The notes under the pieces were generated by a model that saw only the letters and a program-made list of their open reading frames with translations, was not told the origin of the DNA and made no database searches. The position numbers were made by a program, and so were the translations under genes. 13,062 bases of DNA from Chromera velia (Eukaryota; Sar; Chromeraceae): positions 5,802-18,863 of the forward strand of contig JAHBMJ010002414.1 in the NCBI GenBank assembly GCA_018398765.1. Reading direction: 5' to 3'. Below are positions 9,901 through 13,062 of this stretch, piece by piece (the first letter of the stretch is position 1; each line of letters opens with the position of its first letter).

Positions 9901-10238
9901 TAATGCCTGTTTCAATCCGTACAAACACACAGACAGTCAGAACCCTAATGCCTGTTTCAATCCGTACAAGCTTTGCCCCTCTCCCTCTCACCTGACACAC
10001 TCAAAGTGACTTTATAGACCTTGCTCGATCCGTCGAACTCATGTTCCCTTTCTGACATGACCTCGTACTTCAAGTAAGACTCCCAGCTCTGTTGGGACGC
10101 CAGGGACGCAGAGTCCCCTCTCCCTCCTGACGCCTCTGTCTCTCTAGATCGATGGGAGGCATAGTAGGAGTCTCCAGACCCCCCTCCCCCTCCCATTGGT
10201 TGACGTTTCGACCCACGAACTGCAGGCTGTCTGCTCAT
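706..10238 (-). CDS. LRR / PIN-like domain protein, 14 coding exons, about 961 aa
   Basis: Exons on the minus strand: 10238-9992, 9802-9654, 9067-8992, 7437-7313, 6857-6749, 6317-6266, 5751-5682, 5413-4617, 4158-4092, 3611-3552, 3151-3053, 2595-2531, 2058-1608, 1224-706. Phases agree at every junction and all introns are GT-AG. The start is the first ATG after an in-frame TGA five codons upstream, in an A-rich context. Seen in the protein: Gly/Ser-rich N-terminus (1-60); LRR units (about 110-235) with cores such as HVHIDDNRL, HLRAYKNEI, EIHLSHNRV and VWLRMEYNSI; a Cys module (C249, C263, C268); a Gly/Ala/Gln linker (about 285-450); a basic patch RKKKR; a PIN-like region (about 501-680) starting YVFLDQSAL with D508. 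Known: LRRs bind proteins and PIN folds are often metal-dependent RNases. Inferred: an RNA-processing or scaffold role. The last PIN strand reads FLSSNRL, without the usual Asp, so nuclease activity is doubtful. Least certain are exon 12 and the 3' end. Confidence 0.85.
1608..2058 (-). CDS. Exon 13 (residues 639-789), end of the PIN-like region and acidic tail
   Basis: Acceptor TCGTTTGCAG|GGCGGG, donor CTAT|GTCAGT. It first encodes DCDRQFHCLFLSSNRLVPQF, which resembles the last strand of a PIN fold with the usual Asp replaced, then a mainly helical segment (QYVRNKRAQEAL), an acidic low-complexity stretch, a Gly run, and YEWLMQKKEDECDCLDARVM. Confidence 0.82.
2531..2595 (-). CDS. Exon 12 (residues 618-639), PIN-like helix, tentative
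   Basis: Strong acceptor CTGTTCTTCAG|GCGAAA after a pyrimidine tract. It encodes AKGSRFNLSTSVVRSVDYAF and leaves in phase 2 at the donor TTG|GTCAGC. It repairs the phase gap between exons 11 and 13 and supplies the helix expected before the last PIN strand. It is one of the less certain exons. Confidence 0.62.
2785..2797. repeat. Poly-C tract (13 nt) in intron 11
   Basis: An uninterrupted run of 13 C on the plus strand (G on the transcribed strand) in the intron between exons 11 and 12. Confidence 0.85.
2958..3088. repeat. 77-bp-period tandem duplication of the end of exon 11 and its donor
   Basis: Bases 2958-3011 and 3035-3088 match over 54 bp with one mismatch (2997 G versus 3074 C). Each copy holds the last 36 nt of exon 11, the ATG|GTCAGT donor and part of the (GTCA)n run. 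The mismatch is synonymous in the exon frame (CTG versus CTC). Confidence 0.92.
3053..3151 (-). CDS. Exon 11 (residues 585-617), PIN-like strand
   Basis: Acceptor CTCCTGCAG|GCCCAC, donor ATG|GTCAGT in a (GTCA)n run. It encodes AHGLIGELEKNNLIEHNEA and TKVLFLTDEECQM; the VLFLTDE strand supplies acidic residues D612-E614. The last 36 nt and the donor repeat are duplicated 77 bp downstream in the intron. Confidence 0.85.
3552..3611 (-). CDS. Exon 10 (residues 565-584), 60-nt helical exon
   Basis: Acceptor CCATGCAG|GAAATG, donor TTCGGG|GTACGT, phase 0 at both ends. It encodes EMIERAAKSQMKPKVEELFG, a likely amphipathic helix inside the PIN-like region. Its length is a multiple of three, so skipping it would keep the frame. 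Confidence 0.8.
3951..3991. repeat. (CT)n(GT)n microsatellite in intron 9
   Basis: A compound dinucleotide repeat: a CT run followed directly by a GT run. Confidence 0.9.
4092..4158 (-). CDS. Exon 9 (residues 542-564), PIN-like strand
   Basis: Acceptor CTTTGCAG|CAAGG after a pyrimidine tract; donor AAGCAG|GTAACT. It encodes KAHQEEDDTNRVTFVIMAHD, an acidic turn and a hydrophobic strand ending in D562, a candidate metal ligand. Confidence 0.85.
4617..5413 (-). CDS. Exon 8 (residues 277-542), low-complexity linker and start of the PIN-like region
   Basis: This is the largest exon, 797 nt. After IHLFSFNQQDRQYG comes a Gly/Ala/Gln/Thr-rich disordered stretch with several Gly runs, then an acidic patch (EGQGEEDDLD), a helical charged segment (RRFAEKLQQAKEERLRKKKR, possible nuclear localisation signal) and the hydrophobic strand FPFYVFLDQSALNDM that opens the PIN-like region. 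The donor TTTT|GTCAGT gives the phase 2 that exon 9 needs. A run of 12 G (plus-strand C, 5270-5281) lies in frame. Confidence 0.85.
5424..5452. repeat. (GGGA)n microsatellite next to the exon 8 acceptor
   Basis: Tandem GGGA units on the plus strand. In the transcript they read (TCCC)n and end about 10 nt before the exon 8 acceptor, so they supply its polypyrimidine tract. Confidence 0.88.
5682..5751 (-). CDS. Exon 7 (residues 253-276), Cys module
   Basis: Acceptor GGTGCAG|GAACC, donor GCCGTG|GTGAGT. It encodes NHARQAGHNCAPFRCNRK and continues into exon 8 as DAVIHLFSFNQQ. With C249 from exon 6 it carries three Cys and one His, perhaps a small metal-binding or disulfide module. Confidence 0.78.
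6266..6317 (-). CDS. Exon 6 (residues 236-253), 52-nt microexon
   Basis: It lies between GCTTGCAG|GTCTTG and the near-perfect donor GAAAG|GTAAGT. Entered in phase 1 it reads SLVESVPNWKSVFCFAE and leaves in phase 2. Without it exons 5 and 7 are out of phase; with it the frame is exact. It starts about 20 nt downstream (in the transcribed direction) of a long (GT)n tract. Confidence 0.78.
6341..6434. repeat. (CA)n(GA)n compound microsatellite in intron 5
   Basis: About 65 bp of CA with a few CG interruptions, then about 30 bp of GA. In the transcript it reads (TC)n(TG)n and ends just upstream of the exon 6 acceptor. Confidence 0.92.
6749..6857 (-). CDS. Exon 5 (residues 200-236), fourth LRR-like unit
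   Basis: Acceptor TTTGTTTCAG|GACGAG inside a T-rich repeat. It encodes DEDGHSVYPKR and then VPVWLRMEYNSIPDP, which looks like an LRR strand and turn. The donor is AGAA|GTCAGT, phase 1. Confidence 0.85.
6861..7050. repeat. 190-bp mostly purine tetranucleotide tract in intron 4
   Basis: Successive AAAC, GATA, GGAA and GAAA blocks, almost all purine on the plus strand from about 6890. In the transcript it is a very long pyrimidine tract before exon 5. Frames across it are artefacts. Confidence 0.92.
7192..7221. repeat. (AAAC)n microsatellite in intron 4
   Basis: About seven tandem AAAC units. Confidence 0.88.
7313..7437 (-). CDS. Exon 4 (residues 158-199), third LRR unit
   Basis: Acceptor GATGCAG|GTGTGATGG. 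Only the frame entered in phase 1 is open across the exon. It encodes VMALGDLIMKQNSP and the LRR EEIHLSHNRVTPKGARALWD, the clearest ribonuclease-inhibitor-type repeat in the protein. The donor CGG|GTGGGT leaves phase 0. Confidence 0.88.
7815..8165. repeat. Degenerate tandem repeat in intron 3 (about three units)
   Basis: Pairs of related motifs recur: CAGCGGC...CGCCACC near 7819, 7931 and 8075, each followed by a GGCAAC..C..CCA.CAC block near 7867, 8017 and 8145. GGGCARACTCTTYCTCT also occurs near 7899 and 8055. The units are diverged and unequally spaced (about 110-145 bp). On the plus strand two units have acceptor-like TTCNCTYACAG and one ends in GTAAGT. Confidence 0.55.
8309..8331. other. 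Short perfect hairpin in intron 3
   Basis: ACCGTCAC, a 7-nt loop, then GTGACGGT: an 8-bp perfect stem. It could be chance in a long intron. Confidence 0.4.
8626..8672. repeat. (TATC)n-like degenerate repeat in intron 3
   Basis: TATC/TGTC/TATG tetranucleotides in register, imperfect. Confidence 0.7.
8862..8886. repeat. (GACA)n microsatellite in intron 3
   Basis: Six tandem GACA units on the plus strand. Confidence 0.85.
8992..9067 (-). CDS. Exon 3 (residues 133-158), second LRR unit
   Basis: Acceptor CTACAG|GGCTGG. It encodes GWIKSVSKKL and then LKHLRAYKNEICDQ. The donor CAAG|GTCAGC leaves phase 1 and joins exon 4 to read DQGVMALGDL, a normal LRR spacing. A second GT 14 nt downstream (AAG|GTTGTA) would give phase 0 and run into a stop in exon 4, so I rejected it. 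Confidence 0.85.
9058..9236. other. 12-bp inverted repeat spanning the exon 3 acceptor
   Basis: TGATCCAGCCCT at 9058-9069 and AGGGCTGGATCA at 9225-9236 are exact reverse complements. In the transcript the right copy lies in intron 2 and the left copy covers the acceptor AG plus the first 10 nt of exon 3, so the two could pair and mask the splice site. Confidence 0.75.
9425..9620. repeat. Purine-rich GGAA/GAAA tract in intron 2
   Basis: About 190 bp of imperfect GGAA, GAAA and GGGA units. In the transcript it is a pyrimidine-rich stretch in the donor half of intron 2. Confidence 0.75.
9654..9802 (-). CDS. Exon 2 (residues 83-132), first LRR unit
   Basis: Acceptor TACAG|GTAAAAGG completes a Gly codon. 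It encodes GKRFTDDSLMRLVDWMEDM and then the LRR core FLMHVHIDDNRLTSVG. The donor ATG|GTCCGT is weak, but it is the only nearby GT that gives phase 0, which exon 3 requires. Confidence 0.8.
9829..9969. repeat. 45-bp tandem repeat, three copies, in intron 1
   Basis: Units at 9829-9873, 9874-9918 and 9919-9963, then a 6-nt start of a fourth. The last two units differ at one base and the first differs at a few. The array fills three quarters of the 189-nt intron. Because 45 is a multiple of three, it yields a repetitive ORF that is out of frame with exon 1. Confidence 0.92.
9992..10238 (-). CDS. Exon 1 (residues 1-83)
   Basis: Starts MSRQPAVRG after the in-frame stop. It has a Gly run, a Ser/Arg-rich stretch, then a more ordered segment (SYLKYEVMSEREHEF...VYKVTLSVS). 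The donor is CAG|GTGAGA and the exon ends in phase 1. Bases 10054-10143 recur exactly at 12973-13062. Confidence 0.85.
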
Positions 10239-10649
10239 CTTTTCCTTCCCTCACTCTCTTTTCCCCTGTGTGTGAACGAAAAACCAGGTAACAGAGCGTG
10301 TGGAAATGAGCCAAAGAAACGAAAATGAGGGCAAGGACAGACTCCAATTGCGAGAAAGGAGACGAAGAAAACAGAAGGGCAGTATTTTTTCTTAGCACAC
10401 GTGCTTTCGACTCTCCAATTAAGAAACACACGACACAGACTCAGTCGCCAGATCTGCGATACACAGCAAAAGAACAACAAAGGAAGAACAGCGTACGTGT
10501 ACGAGTACCTGTCGATCTCCGACACTGAATGAAAACTTCGCGATCGTTCGACAGGGAGCTAAGTTCGCTGCAAATCATTGAGGAAAGTCCCTTCTTACAC
10601 CGAATTTCCTTCCTTCTCGCGTCTCCGCGGTTCACAACTTTTTTTGTGA

Positions 10650-10745
10650 GCATGCAAATCCCGGGCAAGCGCGCGCGGCCCGCCGCCGGGCGGACCTTGA
10701 CCCGCGGGTCCAACCCGCGTGCGTGGTACGTGTCACGCATGATGC
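10650..10745. repeat. GC-rich palindromic patch, possible transposon end
   Basis: A CpG-dense patch with the perfect 12-bp palindrome GACCCGCGGGTC (10699-10710), further ACCCGCG copies and CCGCCGCCGGGCGG. A TAGGGATGG on the minus strand (10757-10749) borders it. Subterminal GACCCGCGGGTC-type motifs beside a YAGGGATG end are common in hAT transposons, but no second end or transposase was found. Confidence 0.3.
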
Positions 10746-10899
10746 AACCATCCCTATTAAAAACCATGCATCCACTGGCACCCGTTTACACCCGTTTCTC
10801 TACGTTTCTCAAAGAGTTCTCAAAATTTCTCAAAGTCAATCCCAAGAATTTGAAGAAGTATGTTTTCGATCGCGAAACCAAGGCTACCTCCCTGACACT

Positions 10900-11960
10900 A
10901 TAAGTTGCTTGAAATTTTTTTTCACTCTGGCGTGCCGTGCCGTGCCGCTCATGTGGATAAGTTTGAAAGTTCTGCTTTCAAATGGCTTGTAATGTCAGGG
11001 CCCTGAGGTAACCAAGACTAACCTAGCAATTAGATCTAAAGTTTCGTATCTGTCTATGGTAACGTACAGTTGTCTTTCATTTACTTTCATTTATCCCTTT
11101 AAATTAGAGTCTCGAACCCAAACCTTCATTACACCAATTTAAATTTTCAGTGTTACACAAAGTTAAATATGTAACAATTACCCCTGACCTCCCTCTTGTT
11201 ACACACTTTTGTGTCTAACAATAAGTGTGCAATAATTCTAGACAAATCCACAGTCTCTCTTATGGCACCCCCCCTACCCCCGTCTCTGCTCTTTTTACCT
11301 CTACCTCCAATGCTCAAAAGTTCTCGCTGCCGCGTTGCTGACGACACCATTCCTCCAAAAGCAATATCCGCAAACCGTCCTGAAGAAGAAAACGAAGATA
11401 AAAGACGTTATTGATAGAGGGTCCAGTACAGGGTAATTCCCAAAAGGTCGATATACAAGGCATGATAAGGAAGTAACAGTCTTCTAGTAGTACTAGAAAT
11501 CGTAGTAAAAATCTATAATTATTCTACTAAGTTAGAAATATTTTTTCAAAAGTCAGTTGTATAACAAAGACTCAAAATTGCCCTGCTAGACTATGTCAGA
11601 CCTTGCATAATATTGTTGCACAAAACATATGCATGATTTTCAAAAAAGTAAAATAGAATAAAACATTATTTTTAAATACATATTTGGGACGTGAGCTAGG
11701 ACATGAGGCTAAACGACTTTAATTTGAATACAATTGTTTGTTTTGGTTTATTTCTCACAACCACCATGCTAGCCACCATGACAATAATTCAACTTTGGTG
11801 GCTTGATGATAGCCTCGATCTCCAGGTATAAGCGTGGTCGGCCTAACGTCTAATAGTCGTTCTCTTTGTTTTCTTAAAACTTTTCTTTTCGCGTTCCATA
11901 AACAACTGAGCTTTCTACTTTATCTTTGTCCTCTTTCTTTCTCCTTTCAGCCCTAGTTGC
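10900..11960. other. AT-rich, microsatellite-poor island
   Basis: Over about 1 kb the sequence is much richer in A/T and almost free of the di- and tetranucleotide repeats that fill the rest. It includes a 17-bp near-perfect palindrome at 11482-11498 (TTCTAGTA-G-TACTAGAA) and an 8-bp inverted repeat at 11771-11803. No ORF with coding character is seen. It could be a relic transposable element or intergenic DNA of different origin. Confidence 0.5.
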
Positions 11961-12019
11961 AGTCACATTATTTCCGTCCATCTCTTCTGAAATCCCTTTG
12001 GTCTTTGAATCTACTCAAA

Positions 12020-12361
12020 TCAGTCTGTGCGCCAGTGTGCCTGGGGAGGAATGCTGGCTCCCGATGTAGAGAGGGAAGAGGTACCTCCATGTCGAAGCCG
12101 CCCGTAAAGGTCCTTTTCCGTCTTAGTTTCACTCTCCGCTCTCTGTATCAGGCAGTCTCCGAGAGACTCTCCAGGCCTCCCTTCGACAGAAGCACACGAG
12201 CCGTCTCCATGGAGAGGCTGCGAGAGCGCCTTCTCCTTCTCAGTTGCCAAAGCCATCAAACGAGAGCAAACCGAACAGGCAATCACACCCGCGACAATGA
12301 CAGAGAGGAGGGAGGTCATCAGACAGCACCTGCATCCTCGCATCGTATCACATGAGTTCAT
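12020..12361 (-). CDS. Possible small membrane protein or terminal exon
   Basis: The frame from ATG 12361 runs 113 codons to a TGA at 12022-12020. It starts MNSCDTMRGCRCCL, has one strong hydrophobic segment (LLSVIVAGVIACSVC, about residues 17-31), and then a charged Ser/Gly-rich tail ending HWRTD. A later ATG at 12343 is possible. The frame is open further upstream through the 127-bp repeat, and TGCAG|GTGCTG near 12330 could be an acceptor, so it may be the last exon of a longer gene. I recognise no family. Base composition looks more coding than its surroundings. Confidence 0.35.
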   Translation of the reverse strand: MNSCDTMRGCRCCLMTSLLSVIVAGVIACSVCSRLMALATEKEKALSQPLHGDGSCASVEGRPGESLGDCLIQRAESETKTEKDLYGRLRHGGTSSLSTSGASIPPQAHWRTD

Positions 12362-12411
12362 TACAAACCGACATCCACGGATATATGAGAAAAGGTATTG
12401 ACAGCCACAAG

Positions 12412-12538
12412 GGAGCAGTAAGGCGACCAGAGAGATCACGACAGAATTTTTATTCGACCCGAGCAGAGAAAATTTACAACAAACATGGCGGTGGTGGTAG
12501 GCCTTTTTGCAGTCAAAGAAGGAGGAGAAGACAAGAGG
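12412..12538. repeat. 127-bp direct repeat, copy 1
   Basis: Identical over its whole length to 12846-12972 (offset 434). It contains an A/T-rich stretch followed by AACATGGCGGTGG. Confidence 0.97.
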
Positions 12539-12553
12539 CACAGTTTTTGTACG
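12485..12553 (+). CDS. Candidate first coding exon of a plus-strand gene, copy 1
   Basis: AAACATGG is a good eukaryotic start context. The frame reads MAVVVGLFAVKEGGEDKR and then diverges from copy 2. A possible donor TTTTT|GTACGT follows. If unspliced, the frame runs into the (TGTC)n repeat and stops near 12635. No downstream exon was identified in the window. It would be divergent to the possible minus-strand ORF that starts at 12361. Confidence 0.25.
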
Positions 12554-12601
12554 TCGTCGTCGATGGCCTCTGCGTTCGCTCGTCTGTCCAAGTCGATCTG
12601 G

Positions 12602-12644
12602 ATGTCTGTCTGTCTGTCTGTCTGTCTGTCTAACTGACTGACTG
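12602..12644. repeat. (TGTC)n(TGAC)n microsatellite
   Basis: About seven TGTC units followed by three TGAC units on the plus strand. Confidence 0.88.
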
Positions 12645-12771
12645 TGTGTTTGTACGAATCTGTGTATGTCCTCTCTCTGCGACCGTCTAGAGCGCACGTG
12701 CGGTCTTCCTCTCTGCCTCTTTTCTGGTGTGAAATGTCCCCTTTCTCTCTTTTTTTCTGTCTTCTTGACTT

Positions 12772-12811
12772 TCTCTCTCTCGCTTTCTCTCTCTCTCTCT
12801 CTCTTTCTCCC
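12772..12811. repeat. (CT)n microsatellite
   Basis: An interrupted CT run, one of several in the window. Confidence 0.85.
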
Positions 12812-12846
12812 GTGCATGTGTGCATGTGTGCATGTGTGCATGTGTG
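12812..12846. repeat. (GTGCATGT)n octamer repeat
   Basis: Four tandem copies of GTGCATGT, ending exactly where copy 2 of the 127-bp repeat begins. Confidence 0.85.
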
Positions 12847-12972
12847 GAGCAGTAAGGCGACCAGAGAGATCACGACAGAATTTTTATTCGACCCGAGCAG
12901 AGAAAATTTACAACAAACATGGCGGTGGTGGTAGGCCTTTTTGCAGTCAAAGAAGGAGGAGAAGACAAGAGG
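12846..12972. repeat. 127-bp direct repeat, copy 2
   Basis: Perfect copy of 12412-12538. Its plus-strand start at 12919 reads MAVVVGLFAVKEGGEDKR and then, across the junction, DMTSYFK and a stop. Confidence 0.97.
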
Positions 12973-13062
12973 GACATGACCTCGTACTTCAAGTAAGACT
13001 CCCAGCTCTGTTGGGACGCCAGGGACGCAGAGTCCCCTCTCCCTCCTGACGCCTCTGTCTCT
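12973..13062 (-). pseudogene. Partial copy of exon 1 of the LRR/PIN-like gene
   Basis: All 90 bases are identical to 10054-10143 in the same orientation (offset 2919). The copy starts part-way through exon 1 and reaches the window edge, so its true extent is unknown. In the exon 1 frame it reads ...SYLKYEVMS and then continues into the 127-bp repeat to a stop about 30 codons later. Zero divergence means a very recent duplication or an assembly error. Confidence 0.9.

Larger units (their letters stand above)
10239..12019. other. 1.8-kb region upstream of the large gene, no convincing gene
   Basis: The first 100-250 bases presumably hold the 5' UTR and promoter of the large gene. A 124-codon plus-strand frame (10529-10903) crosses the GC palindrome patch and lacks coding character. 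The rest is the AT-rich island. Confidence 0.55.

Noticed and set aside
9776-10000. Minus-strand frame with a 15-residue repeat (VRIETGIRVLTVCVF)
   Set aside because: It is the 45-bp intron 1 repeat read in a frame different from exon 1; in the gene frame a retained intron meets a stop about 13 codons in.
10529-10903. 124-codon plus-strand frame
   Set aside because: It crosses the GC palindrome patch and a TTTCTCAAA-type repeat, with no domain and no splice or start context to support it.
1-13062. CRISPR array, tRNA, rRNA or bacterial operon
   Set aside because: The tandem repeats have no spacer structure, no tRNA cloverleaf or rRNA motif was seen, and the genes are intron-split.

Overview
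The window is eukaryotic nuclear DNA. It has interrupted reading frames with GT-AG introns, introns full of microsatellites, and no bacterial-style gene packing. One minus-strand gene, running right to left, fills most of it. I reconstructed 14 coding exons between 10238 and 706 (2,886 nt, about 961 residues). Reading phase is kept at all 13 junctions, and every junction has a GT donor and an AG acceptor. Such intron-dense genes, with leucine-rich repeats (LRRs) joined to a PIN-like region, fit an alveolate alga such as a chromerid or dinoflagellate. That taxonomic guess comes from style, not from a search.

Layout. 1-705: no gene, tetranucleotide repeats downstream of the large gene. 706-10238: the large gene. 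Its protein has, in order, a Gly/Ser-rich N-terminus, three to four LRR units of ribonuclease-inhibitor type, a short Cys-containing module, a long low-complexity Gly/Ala/Gln linker with a basic patch, a PIN-like alpha/beta region, and an acidic then low-complexity C-terminus. 10239-12019: no convincing gene. It holds a short GC-rich palindromic patch (about 10650-10745) and then an AT-rich, microsatellite-poor island (about 10900-11960) unlike the rest. 12020-12361: a possible small minus-strand membrane protein or terminal exon. 12412-12538 and 12846-12972: a perfect 127-bp direct repeat, each copy holding the same candidate plus-strand start codon. 12973-13062: an exact 90-bp copy of part of exon 1 of the large gene.

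The least expected features are at the splice sites. Several introns begin in a tetranucleotide repeat that keeps GT in register. The end of exon 11 plus its donor is tandemly duplicated inside the next intron. The exon 3 acceptor is perfectly complementary to a 12-nt stretch about 160 nt upstream in its own intron. The right end of the window is built from copies of sequence found elsewhere in it, which is either a real rearrangement or an assembly artefact.

All calls come from reading the sequence; no database or structure search was run.
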